Shown one piece after another: positions 1 to 7,435 of a stretch of 18,557 nt of DNA. The stretch is from Prevotellaceae bacterium UBA4359 (GTDB taxonomy: Bacteria; Bacteroidota; Bacteroidia; Bacteroidales; Bacteroidaceae): positions 1-18,557 of the forward strand of contig DGSP01000006.1 in assembly GCA_002393555.1 (NCBI GenBank), in the 5' to 3' direction. How positions within the stretch are numbered: position 1 is the stretch's first letter; the number at the start of each line of letters is the position of its first letter. The position numbers and the translations under genes are program-made. Below the pieces are notes generated by a model that saw only the letters and a program-made list of their open reading frames with translations, searched no databases and was not told where the DNA came from.

Positions 1-1
1 C

Positions 2-828
2 ACCCAGCGTTTCACGGAGAGCGAGGAGAAGTACAAGGAGGCACAGGAAATCCAAAGGAGGCTGGCCTCTGAAAATCCCAAGGTGCATGCCCCGGCTCTT
101 GCACAGACCTTGAGCGGCTTTGCATGGCTGTATTCCAACACCCAGCGTTTCACGGAGAGCGAGGAGAAGTACAAGGAGGCACTGGAAATCCAAAGGAGGC
201 TGGCCTCTGAAAATCCCAAGGTGCATGCCCCGGCTCTTGCACAGACCTTGAGCGGCTTTGCATGGCTGTATTCCAACACCCAGCGTTTCACGGAGAGCGA
301 GGAGAAGTACAAGGAGGCACTGGAGATCCAAAGGAGGCTGGCCTCTGAAAATCCCAAGGTACATGCCCCGGCTCTTGCACAGACCTTGAGCGGCTTTGCA
401 TGGCTGTATTCCAACACCCAGCGTTTCACGGAAAGTGAGGAGACGTACAAGGAGGCACTGGAAATCAAAAGGAGGCTGGCAAAGGACAATCCTAAGGCAT
501 ACGAGCCGGATGTGGCACAGACGCTGAACAATCTGGCAAGTCTGTACTACAACACCCAGCGGTTCACGGAGAGCGAGAAGATGTACATGGAGGCACTGGA
601 AATCTACAGGAGGCTGGCAAAGGACAATCCTAAGGCATACGAGCCAGATGTAGCAGGGATGCTGAACAATCTGGCAATTCTGTACTCAGACACCACGCGT
701 TTCACAGAGAGCGAGAAGATGTACATGGAGGCACTGGAAATCAGAAGGAGGCTGGCAAAGGAAAATCCTAAGGTATACGAGCCGTATGTGGCACAAACAG
801 TATATAATATAGGCATGTTAATGCTACA
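2..828 (+). repeat. Six tandem 138-bp units coding 46-residue TPR-like repeats
   Basis: Units start at 2 (in frame), 140, 278, 416, 554 and 692, a period of 138 bp. Units 1 and 2 differ at one base (L to Q at the codon near 45). Units 2 and 3 differ at two silent positions. Later units diverge mainly at a few fixed codons. Such near-identity implies recent unit duplication or gene conversion, and assembly or length variation is likely here. Confidence 0.9.
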
Positions 829-1363
829 AACAGAGCGGTATGCTGATGCCATTCCAACTTTTGAAGAGGCACTAGAACACTACAGATCTATCGTCCAAAT
901 TGACCCTACGCAACAGCAATGGTATATAAAGTCGCTCTACTGGCTAAGTGGACTCTATTCCCAAGAAGAAGAAAGAAAGGCTGCCTACCAAACGACCCAA
1001 GAACTGCTTCCTCTGCTAAAAGCAATGTATCAAGAGAATGCGGACGAGGTGCGCCGTGACTATTCGGAAAAACTGTGCGATCAATCGTTCCTTGCCATTT
1101 TTATGAAACAATACGCCGAAGCAGAGCAACTGGCACGTGAAGGATTAGCGGTAGATTCCACCCAACACTTTATATACTCCAACCTTGCCGCGTCCCTCCT
1201 CCTCCAAGGCAAATATACAGAAGCCGAACCCATATACCGCCAATACAAGGATGAACTGAAGGAGAGTTTTCTGGATGACTTCAAGCAGTTTGCCGAGGCG
1301 GGGGTGATACCCAAGGAGCGCGAAGAGGATGTGGAACGAATCAAGCGGATGCTGGAAGAGTAA
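2..1363 (+). CDS. Exported TPR-like repeat protein, copy 1 (5' end outside window)
   Basis: The reading frame is open from the left edge, so the signal peptide and N-terminal domains seen in the other copies lie outside the window. An internal ATG at 83 is not the true start. What remains begins with six 46-residue TPR-like units (positions 2-828), each starting TQRFTESE or similar and containing a YKEALEI or YMEALEI helix. The first three units are almost identical in DNA. Then come two diverged TPR units (around TERYADAIPTFEEALE) and a C-terminal cap ending VERIKRMLEE, which copies 2 and 4 share. TPR solenoids bind peptides or proteins. By comparison with the complete copies this one should be exported, but that is inference. 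The stop at 1361-1363 is followed within 14 bp by the promoter of copy 2. The partner is unknown. Confidence 0.9.
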   Translation, partial: TQRFTESEEKYKEAQEIQRRLASENPKVHAPALAQTLSGFAWLYSNTQRFTESEEKYKEALEIQRRLASENPKVHAPALAQTLSGFAWLYSNTQRFTESEEKYKEALEIQRRLASENPKVHAPALAQTLSGFAWLYSNTQRFTESEETYKEALEIKRRLAKDNPKAYEPDVAQTLNNLASLYYNTQRFTESEKMYMEALEIYRRLAKDNPKAYEPDVAGMLNNLAILYSDTTRFTESEKMYMEALEIRRRLAKENPKVYEPYVAQTVYNIGMLMLQTERYADAIPTFEEALEHYRSIVQIDPTQQQWYIKSLYWLSGLYSQEEERKAAYQTTQELLPLLKAMYQENADEVRRDYSEKLCDQSFLAIFMKQYAEAEQLAREGLAVDSTQHFIYSNLAASLLLQGKYTEAEPIYRQYKDELKESFLDDFKQFAEAGVIPKEREEDVERIKRMLEE

Positions 1364-1445
1364 AAATTTCACTTTTTTTGCCAAAAACAAACGGAATCAC
1401 TATCTTTGTCGTTCAAAACAACAAACCTGTTATCATTTTTTTATC
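1121..1445 (+). repeat. Direct repeat A, copy 1: gene 3' end plus downstream promoter
   Basis: About 325 bp, matching 3040-3363 with roughly seven differences by eye. It covers the last ~80 codons of the repeat gene, the stop codon, and the promoter region feeding the next gene. The duplicated unit is therefore not one gene but the junction between two genes. Confidence 0.9.
1377..1408 (+). promoter_or_regulatory. Bacteroidota-type promoter for repeat gene copy 2
   Basis: A TTTG -33 element at 1377-1380 and a TATCTTTG -7 element at 1401-1408 are separated by 20 bp. This fits the Bacteroidota consensus TTTG-N19-21-TAnnTTTG. It starts 14 bp after the stop of copy 1 and leaves a leader of roughly 60 nt before the ATG at 1474. 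Confidence 0.8.
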
Positions 1446-1473
1446 TCATTACTAATAACTAAACAATACTCAC

Positions 1474-3282
1474 ATGAAAAAAACAGTTCTCATCTGTCTG
1501 GCCCTCCTATGTGCCACAATCTTCACCTTTGGCAAGTCCTACACCCAGCAGGGCATCGCATATCTCTATGACTATAAGACCAAGACGAAGAAACCCATCG
1601 GCAATGTGATCATCACCGTGATTGGCGCACCACCAGCCACGAGCAGGGACGACGGCACTTTCACGCTGGAGTTTGCCGACTTCGAGGTGGGTAAGCGCAT
1701 CGTCTTCGCCCAGCAGCCCATCAGTCCTGGTCTCACCGTGCTCAACAAGAAGGAGACGGAAAACTGGTACACCTTCGAGGGGAGGCTCACCCTCATCATG
1801 TGCAGCAAGAAGGACTTCGACACCTGCAAGCAGAACTACTATGATGTCGGCTTCAAGTCCATCACCCAACGCTACGACCAGAAGATTGCCGCCCTGAAAA
1901 AGGAGTCTGCCGACTATCAGCAGCAGTTGCTGGAACTGGAGGAGGAGCGTGACCGCATCATGGACAACCTGCGCAACAGTGCCGATGCCATGGCCCGCAT
2001 CGACCAGAGCGAACTCGATGATGCCATGCAGGAGGTGCTCGACCTCTACGAGCGCGGCGAGGTGGAGGAAGCCATGCAAAAGTTGGAGGACATGAAGTTG
2101 GAAGAGAAGTTACTCAAGACCCTCGACAAGAAGCATGAGAGCGAAAGAATTGTGGCCGAAGCCACCGAGGCCATCGAAAACAGCCTGCTAACCCTCAACA
2201 AACTGCGCACGTATGTGGATGTGTACAAGAACAATGGTAACTGGGACAAGGTGGCAGAGACGTTGAAGTTATTGGCAGATAAGTTAAACACCTATGATGA
2301 TGTTTTTGCCTATGCGAAATTCTGCCACGAACAGAATGATTTCAAGGAAGCCGAAGACTATTATAAAAAGGCATTTGGCATACTTGACAAGCGAACAGAC
2401 AAAGACAGTAACGATTTTCTGAATCAAAGAACTATATTGTTAAACAATCTGGCAAATCTGTACTCCGCCACCCAGCGGTTCACGGAGAGCGAGAAGATGT
2501 ACAAGGAGGCTCTGGAAATCAGAAGGAGGTTGGAAAAAGACAATCCGCAGGCATACGAGCCGAATTTAGCGCTGACGCTGCATGGTCTGGCATTTCTGTA
2601 CTCCGCCACCCAACGGTTCACGGAGAGTGAGGCTATGTATAAGGAGGCATTAAAAATCAACAGGAGACTGGCAAAGGAGAATCCTAAGGCATACGAGAAG
2701 GATGTGGTAAATACGCTGAATGGTCTAGCATCTCTGTACTCCGCCATCCAACGGCTCACGGAAAGCGAGGAGATGTACAAGGAGGCACTGGAAATCAGCA
2801 GGAGGCTGGCGAAGGACAATCCTAAGGCATACGAGCAGTATGTGGCCATGACGCTGAACGGTCTGGCCATTCAGTACTCCCACACCCAACGGCTCACGGA
2901 AAGCGAGGAGATGTACAAGGAGGCACTGGAAATCTGCAGGAGGCTGGCAAAGGACAATCCTAAGGCATACGAGCCGGATGTGGCACTGACGCTGGGAAAC
3001 ATGTCTTTCAATGCCATCTTTAGGCAGCAATATGCTGAAGCAGAGCAACTGGCACGTGAAGGATTAGCGGTAGATTCCACCCAACACTTTATATACTCCA
3101 ACCTCGCCGCGTCCCTCCTCCTTCAAGGTAAATATACAGAAGCCGAACCCCTATACCGCCAATACAAGGATGAACTGAAGGAGAGTTTTTTGGATGACTT
3201 CAAGCAGTTTGCCGAGGCGGGTGTGATACCCAAGGAGCGCGAAGAGGATGTGGAACGAATCAAGCGGATGCTGGAAGAGTAA
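1474..3282 (+). CDS. Exported carboxypeptidase-regulatory-like / coiled-coil / TPR repeat protein, copy 2
   Basis: The start at 1474 gives a clear signal peptide (basic MKK, then a hydrophobic stretch to about residue 20). Residues ~25-110 look like a carboxypeptidase-regulatory-like beta sandwich, with PIGNV...ITV followed by TSRDDGTFTL. Residues ~128-240 are charged and helical, probably coiled coil (ALKKESADYQQQLLELEEER). From ~288 come TPR units: one diverged (NDFKEAEDYYKKA), four canonical 46-residue units, and a C-terminal TPR-like cap ending KRMLEE. The protein is predicted periplasmic or surface-facing. No lipobox precedes Cys13, so it is not an obvious lipoprotein. It probably acts as a binding or scaffold protein; no catalytic motif is visible. 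It has its own promoter inside the duplicated upstream region. Ligand unknown. Confidence 0.9.
   Translation: MKKTVLICLALLCATIFTFGKSYTQQGIAYLYDYKTKTKKPIGNVIITVIGAPPATSRDDGTFTLEFADFEVGKRIVFAQQPISPGLTVLNKKETENWYTFEGRLTLIMCSKKDFDTCKQNYYDVGFKSITQRYDQKIAALKKESADYQQQLLELEEERDRIMDNLRNSADAMARIDQSELDDAMQEVLDLYERGEVEEAMQKLEDMKLEEKLLKTLDKKHESERIVAEATEAIENSLLTLNKLRTYVDVYKNNGNWDKVAETLKLLADKLNTYDDVFAYAKFCHEQNDFKEAEDYYKKAFGILDKRTDKDSNDFLNQRTILLNNLANLYSATQRFTESEKMYKEALEIRRRLEKDNPQAYEPNLALTLHGLAFLYSATQRFTESEAMYKEALKINRRLAKENPKAYEKDVVNTLNGLASLYSAIQRLTESEEMYKEALEISRRLAKDNPKAYEQYVAMTLNGLAIQYSHTQRLTESEEMYKEALEICRRLAKDNPKAYEPDVALTLGNMSFNAIFRQQYAEAEQLAREGLAVDSTQHFIYSNLAASLLLQGKYTEAEPLYRQYKDELKESFLDDFKQFAEAGVIPKEREEDVERIKRMLEE
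2470..3021 (+). repeat. Four tandem 138-bp TPR-like units in copy 2
   Basis: Units start at 2470, 2608, 2746 and 2884. The codon after the conserved EI is AGA, AAC, AGC and TGC in turn (R, N, S, C), while surrounding codons are nearly unchanged. Confidence 0.88.
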
Positions 3283-3363
3283 AAATTTCACTTTTTTTGC
3301 CAAAAACAAACGGAATCACTATCTTTGTCGTTCAAAACAACAAACCTTTTATCATTTTTTATC
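3040..3363 (+). repeat. Direct repeat A, copy 2: gene 3' end plus downstream promoter
   Basis: Matches 1121-1445 at an offset of about 1919 bp, with a one-base difference in a T-run near the end. It carries the shared C-terminal cap, the stop codon and the promoter of copy 3. Confidence 0.9.
3296..3327 (+). promoter_or_regulatory. Bacteroidota-type promoter for repeat gene copy 3 and the TIR gene
   Basis: TTTG at 3296-3299 and TATCTTTG at 3320-3327 are spaced by 20 bp, identical to the promoter of copy 2 because both lie in direct repeat A. It should drive copy 3 and, through the ATGA overlap, the TIR gene. Confidence 0.8.
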
Positions 3364-3388
3364 TTGCAACTAACCAACCAACATCCAC

Positions 3389-4234
3389 ATGAAAAGAACA
3401 CTTCTCATCTGCCTGGCCCTCCTCTGTGCCACGACCTTCGCCTTCGGCAAGCCCTACACCCAGCAGGGCATCGCATATCTCTATGACTATAAGACCAAGA
3501 CGAAGAAACCCATCGGCAACGTGAGCATTACCGTGGCCTATGCTGAGCCAACCACAAGCAGGGCCGACGGCACTTTCACACTGGCCTTCAAGGACTTCGG
3601 GGCGGGCAAGCACCTTGTCTTCGCCCAGCAGCCCTTCAGCCCCGGCCTCACCGTGCTCAACAAGAAGGAGACGGACAACTGGTCCACCTTCGAGGGGAGG
3701 CTCACCCTCATCATGTGCAGCAAGAAGGACTTCGACACCTGCAAGCAGAACTACTATGATGTCGGCTTCAAGTCCATCACCCAACGCTACGACCAGAAGA
3801 TTGCCGCCCTGAAAAAGGAATCTGCCGACTATCAGCGGCGTCTGCAGGAACTGGAGGAGGAGCGTGACCGCATCATGGACAACCTGCGCAACAGTGCCGA
3901 TGCCATGGCCCGCATCGACCAGAGCGAACTCGATGACGCCATGCAGGAGGTGCTGGACCTCTACGAACGCGGCGAGGTGGAGGAAGCCATGCAAAAGTTG
4001 GAGGACATGAAGTTGGAAGAGAAGTTCCTCAAGACCCTCGACAAGAAGCATGAGGGCGAAAGAATTGTGGCCGAGGCCACCGAGGACAGCCTGCTGACCC
4101 TCAACAAACTGCGCACGTCTGTGGATGTGTATAAGAACAATGGTAACTGGGACAAGGTGGCAGAGACGTTGAAGTTATTGGCAGATAAATTAAACACCAT
4201 TGATGATGTTTTTGAATATGCGTATTTTTGCTGG
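3389..4234 (+). repeat. Long direct repeat B, left copy (5' part of repeat gene copy 3)
   Basis: Aligns without gaps to 16211-17056 at an offset of 12,822 bp, in the same orientation. Over the first ~240 codons I count only two amino-acid changes (P22S, R133L). Divergence increases after about position 4120. The intervening DNA holds the whole TIR/RyR/CHAT block. Confidence 0.9.
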
Positions 4235-5344
4235 AGACTGAATGATTTTCTGGAGGCCGAGACTTATTACAAAAAGGCACTTGACATGCTTGAAAAACGG
4301 AGTGATACGGGCAGCAATGACTTTCTTTATCAAAGAGCGACATTGCTGAACAATCTGGCAATTCTGTACTCCAACACCCAGCGGCTCACGGAGAGCGAGA
4401 AGATATACATGGAGGCACTGGAAATCTACAGGAGGCTGGCCAAGGACAATCCGAAGGCATACGAGCCAGATGTGGCAGGGACGCTGAACAATCTGGCACT
4501 TCTGTACTCCGACACCCAGCGGTTCACGGAGAGCGAGAAGATGTACATGGAGGCACTGGAAATCAGAAGGAGGCTGGCTAAGGACAATCCGAAGGCATAC
4601 GAGCCGGATGTGGCAGGGACGCTGAACAATCTGGCACTTCTGTACTCCCACACCCAGCGGTTCACGGAGAGCGAGAAGATGTACATGGAGGCACTGGAAA
4701 TCAGAAGGAGGCTGGCGAAGGACAATCCCGAGGCATACGAGCCAGATGTGGCGCAGACGCTGAACAATCTGGCAAATCTGTACTACAACACCCAGCGGCC
4801 CACGGAGAGCGAGAAGATGTACATGGAGGCACTGGAAATCCTAAGGAGGCTGGCGAAGGACAATCCTAAGGCATACGAGCCGTATGTGGCAATGACGCTG
4901 TACAATCTGGCACTTCTGTACTACAAGACCCAGCGGCTCACGGAGAGCGAGAAGATGTACATGGAGGCACTGGAAATCTACAAGAGGCTGGCTAAGGACA
5001 ATCCTAAAGCATACGAGCCGGATGTGGCAGGGACGCTGAACAATCTGGCAATTCTGTACTACAACACCCAGCGGCCCACGGAGAGCGAGAAGATGTACAT
5101 GGAGGCACTGGAAATCAGAAGGAGGCTGGCTAAGGACAATCCTAAGGCATACGAGCCGGATGTGGCAAAGACGCTCGGTGCATTAGGTGTATTATATTAT
5201 TTTGATATGGGTCAAGAGAGCAAAGGAGAAACTTTGTTGCGACAAGTTTTGGAATATTATCGGCGTTTTGCTATCGACAACCCGAAGGAATACAACCCAA
5301 AGGTAGAAATGTTAGAAGGCTTACTTAACAATGAAAATCAATGA
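3389..5344 (+). CDS. Exported carboxypeptidase-regulatory-like / coiled-coil / TPR repeat protein, copy 3, coupled to the TIR gene
   Basis: Signal peptide (MKRT, then a hydrophobic run to about residue 20), regulatory-like beta domain (TSRADGTFTL near residue 60), coiled-coil segment, then TPR units. There are six canonical 46-residue units at 4376-5203 plus one diverged unit before them. The first ~280 residues nearly match copy 4, with only two substitutions in the first ~240. The C terminus does not: the KRMLEE cap of copies 1, 2 and 4 is replaced by a different TPR-like ending (FDMGQESKGETLLRQVLEYY...NNENQ). The stop overlaps the start of the TIR gene as ATGA, indicating translational coupling and a shared function. 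It is likely the repeat-protein partner of the TIR membrane protein, though this is inference. Confidence 0.92.
   Translation: MKRTLLICLALLCATTFAFGKPYTQQGIAYLYDYKTKTKKPIGNVSITVAYAEPTTSRADGTFTLAFKDFGAGKHLVFAQQPFSPGLTVLNKKETDNWSTFEGRLTLIMCSKKDFDTCKQNYYDVGFKSITQRYDQKIAALKKESADYQRRLQELEEERDRIMDNLRNSADAMARIDQSELDDAMQEVLDLYERGEVEEAMQKLEDMKLEEKFLKTLDKKHEGERIVAEATEDSLLTLNKLRTSVDVYKNNGNWDKVAETLKLLADKLNTIDDVFEYAYFCWRLNDFLEAETYYKKALDMLEKRSDTGSNDFLYQRATLLNNLAILYSNTQRLTESEKIYMEALEIYRRLAKDNPKAYEPDVAGTLNNLALLYSDTQRFTESEKMYMEALEIRRRLAKDNPKAYEPDVAGTLNNLALLYSHTQRFTESEKMYMEALEIRRRLAKDNPEAYEPDVAQTLNNLANLYYNTQRPTESEKMYMEALEILRRLAKDNPKAYEPYVAMTLYNLALLYYKTQRLTESEKMYMEALEIYKRLAKDNPKAYEPDVAGTLNNLAILYYNTQRPTESEKMYMEALEIRRRLAKDNPKAYEPDVAKTLGALGVLYYFDMGQESKGETLLRQVLEYYRRFAIDNPKEYNPKVEMLEGLLNNENQ
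4376..5203 (+). repeat. Six tandem 138-bp TPR-like units in copy 3
   Basis: Units start at 4376, 4514, 4652, 4790, 4928 and 5066. The fourth residue is F, L or P. The residue after EI is Y, R, R, L, Y, R. The last residue of each unit is D, H, N, K, N in the first five. The rest is nearly constant at DNA level. Confidence 0.9.
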
Positions 5345-6492
5345 AATACACTGCATTTATCAGTTATAATTCAAAGGATGACCGATGGGCGAGGTGGCTG
5401 CAACGGAAGTTGGAGGCATACAGTTTGCCTGTGGTCATCAGGAACGAGATGGATGAGGTGGTGAGACGGGATGAGGAATCGAAGAAACTGCGGGTGTTCC
5501 GCTACCGCGCCGACCTTAACACCATTTCGCTTAACGAGGGACTGGCGAAGGAACTGGACGAGGCCCGTTGGCTCATCGTGATTTGCTCGCCCAACTCGGC
5601 CAAGTCGGCATGGGTGGGCAAGGAGATTCAGCACTTTCTCGACACGGGACGACGCGACCGCATTCTGCCATTTATCATAGGCGGCACGTCCTATTCGGGC
5701 GGCGAAGACGAATGTCTGAATCCCGTACTGAAGGCGGCTTTTCCTAAAGGTGACATCTTGGGTGTGAACATCGATGACTATGGTGACGACCCACGCATCT
5801 ACCGCAAGCGGAAAGCACTGGTCAGGACGGTGTCCATACTGGTGGAGGTACCCGATGCCTACAGTTACCTGTGGAACCGCTACCGTCTGCGTTTCTGGGA
5901 GGGTGTGGCACTGAAGGCTGTGGGCATGATGGCGGTGCTGGCACTGCTGGGGTGGGCATGGCACCACAACGCTGAGTTTGACACCCGCATCAGACTGAAA
6001 GAGACGACTCCGCAAAACAAGGACTTGCCGGCTCCCGACTCGCTGAAAGTGATGCTGACGCTGGACAACGAGGAGCGTCCGCTGGTGCTGAAAGAGACGG
6101 GCGAAACGGCCTCCTACAAAAACTTGCCCGGACGCTTTGCCGACCAAACGGTGCGACTGACTTTCTATGCCGACGGCTACGAAAGTGTGGATACGATGGT
6201 GATGCTGGAACGGGACGGAGAGGTGGTGGTGAACATCCGACGTGACGACACCTACGGAGTGCTGGCTGGAAGCATCCTCGATGAAGACGGACAGCCATTG
6301 GGAGGAGCGACGGTGGATGTGGAAGGTTTGATGACCACCTCGATGCCTGATGGAACTTTTGAGGTGAACATCCCCATCGAACGCCAGAAGCCCTACCCTC
6401 ATGTGCGCATCAGCAAGCAAGGGTTTCAGACAGAAGAATTCCCACAACAAAGTGTGGGAAAAGACTGGACGGTGGTGATGATAAAAAACTAA
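5341..6492 (+). CDS. TIR-domain single-pass membrane protein with periplasmic carboxypeptidase-regulatory-like domain
   Basis: Residues ~1-170 form a TIR domain: FISYNSKDDRWARWL at the N terminus, ELDEARWLIVICSPNSAKSAW at ~71-91, and Glu95 in a W91-x3-E95 motif, the position of the catalytic glutamate in NAD-cleaving TIRs. A basic stretch (NRYRLRF) precedes one TM helix at ~187-207, which places the TIR domain in the cytoplasm. The C-terminal ~170 residues end in a carboxypeptidase-regulatory-like beta domain (GSILDEDGQPLGGATVDVEG, then DGTF), the same fold type as at the N terminus of the neighbouring TPR proteins. The ATG overlaps the stop of copy 3. It is a likely NADase or nucleotide-signal producer tied to the envelope. 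The enzyme activity follows from family knowledge and is not shown here. Confidence 0.93.
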   Translation: MKYTAFISYNSKDDRWARWLQRKLEAYSLPVVIRNEMDEVVRRDEESKKLRVFRYRADLNTISLNEGLAKELDEARWLIVICSPNSAKSAWVGKEIQHFLDTGRRDRILPFIIGGTSYSGGEDECLNPVLKAAFPKGDILGVNIDDYGDDPRIYRKRKALVRTVSILVEVPDAYSYLWNRYRLRFWEGVALKAVGMMAVLALLGWAWHHNAEFDTRIRLKETTPQNKDLPAPDSLKVMLTLDNEERPLVLKETGETASYKNLPGRFADQTVRLTFYADGYESVDTMVMLERDGEVVVNIRRDDTYGVLAGSILDEDGQPLGGATVDVEGLMTTSMPDGTFEVNIPIERQKPYPHVRISKQGFQTEEFPQQSVGKDWTVVMIKN

Positions 6493-6701
6493 CTCAAGTT
6501 TCGCAAGTGTTCAACTTCTTTGGAGTGAAAGGAGTTTGAGGAGTTAAAGCCAAATGTGATGGTTTAGAGTTTAGGGCTGATGGTTTAGGGTTTAGGGCTG
6601 AGAGTCGCCAAACGCGTGGGCTGGCAGAGTATCGGCTTTTAACTCCTGAGCGGAACGATAACTCCTTTAACTCCAATCAACTAAAACTTGCGAAAGTTGA
6701 A
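6492..6701 (+). repeat. 210-bp palindromic element, long form, with telomere-like TTTAGGG units
   Basis: Begins at the TIR stop codon. Outer arms are CAAGTTTCGCAAGTG at 6495-6509 and ACTTGCGAAAGTTG near 6686-6699, inverted with one mismatch in the core. Inner arms also pair: GGAGTGAAAGGAGTTTGAGG on the left against TAACTCCTTTAACTCC and TTTTAACTCC on the right. The centre holds two near-identical 21-bp direct repeats, 6558-6578 and 6579-6599, containing GGTTTAGGG-type heptamers. A second, shorter copy is at 15272-15325. It could be a REP/MITE-like dispersed element or a transcription attenuator. No coding capacity is apparent. Confidence 0.75.
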
Positions 6702-6738
6702 AAACTAAATAATCAAACAACTAAACAACCAAACTCTC

Positions 6739-7380
6739 ATGGACATTCTGTATTACGAAAAATGCGCTCAGTTCGCATTGCAACGAAGAGGCATGGCTGG
6801 TTCCTCACTGGAGGGGAGCGGCCTGCGTGTGTACAAACGTTATGACTTCAATCCGCAGGCCATCTACTCGGCTGTAGGCAAAGGGGGCATCGTGATGCCC
6901 ATCGTGAGCGGCCAGTTCTTTGGCGACACGAGCGGCGAAATGGTCTATACGCTCATTGTGGCTGTGAACAACGCTTCGAGGCGCATCGAACTGTTCAATC
7001 CCGTGACAGAGAACACCCAGACGTATGCGCTGGGCGAATTTCTGGACCGCTGGATTCTGGATGGCAGCGACTGCATCACGGCCTTCAGGGTGGACGAGAA
7101 GACTTATCAGCCCAACCCGACCGACCTGTCGGACATCGAACTGTCTGACGACCTGAAGGCGCTGGGCGAACTGCTGGCGGCGAATGCGCACAACGTGTGG
7201 GCACTGGAACGGCAGAGCGAGGGCTGGACCTACGGCCCCAAGCGCGACGACAACAAGTTGCAGACTCCCGACATGATTCCTTACACCGAACTTCCCGAAA
7301 CGGAGAAGGAATATGACCGCAAGATGGCCACCAGCACCCTAAAATGGCTCATTGCCATGGGATATAAGGTGGTGTCATAA
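6739..7380 (+). CDS. Small RyR-domain protein with unassigned N-terminal domain
   Basis: Residues ~139-213 match the prokaryotic RyR domain: LAANAHNVWALERQSEGWTYG, then D..K, PDMIPY.EL, EKEYDR and LKWLIAMGYKVV. No signal peptide or TM helix is visible, so it is probably cytoplasmic. Residues 1-130 have alternating strands (GGIVMPIVSGQF, MVYTLIVAVN, RRIELFNPVT) that resemble the core of a papain-like C39-type domain. The usual catalytic Cys/His/Asp pattern is not evident (Tyr70 and Asn87 lie where His and Asp would be expected), so this assignment is tentative and any such domain may be inactive. It lies 246 bp after the TIR gene, beyond the palindromic element, and converges on the minus-strand operon. 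It could be a nucleotide-binding sensor or adaptor; the RyR ligand is not known to me. Confidence 0.85.
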   Translation: MDILYYEKCAQFALQRRGMAGSSLEGSGLRVYKRYDFNPQAIYSAVGKGGIVMPIVSGQFFGDTSGEMVYTLIVAVNNASRRIELFNPVTENTQTYALGEFLDRWILDGSDCITAFRVDEKTYQPNPTDLSDIELSDDLKALGELLAANAHNVWALERQSEGWTYGPKRDDNKLQTPDMIPYTELPETEKEYDRKMATSTLKWLIAMGYKVVS

Positions 7381-7384
7381 AATC

Positions 7385-7422
7385 GTCCCCCTCGACTACG
7401 ATGTGCTGTAGCCGAGGGGGAC
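7385..7422. terminator. Bidirectional hairpin terminator between convergent genes
   Basis: The perfect 10-bp arms GTCCCCCTCG and CGAGGGGGAC extend inward, after one A/C mismatch, through CTAC/GTAG, leaving an 8-nt loop. It sits 5 bp past the stop at 7380 and 14 bp past the minus-strand stop at 7436. It likely ends both transcripts, although U-tracts are weak. Confidence 0.8.
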
Positions 7423-7435
7423 GCTTGATGGAGGT

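Noticed and set aside
2..828. CRISPR-like array from regular 138-bp repeats
   Set aside because: The repeats are in frame, fully coding and have no spacers. They are TPR-type protein repeats.
5371..6450. Long minus-strand frame (359 codons) opposite the TIR gene
   Set aside because: It is antisense to a well-supported TIR protein, has no recognisable motif, and shows His/Gln-rich shadow composition.
6492..6701. Insertion sequence
   Set aside because: Terminal inverted arms are present, but the 210 bp contain no transposase frame. Target duplications could not be recognised.
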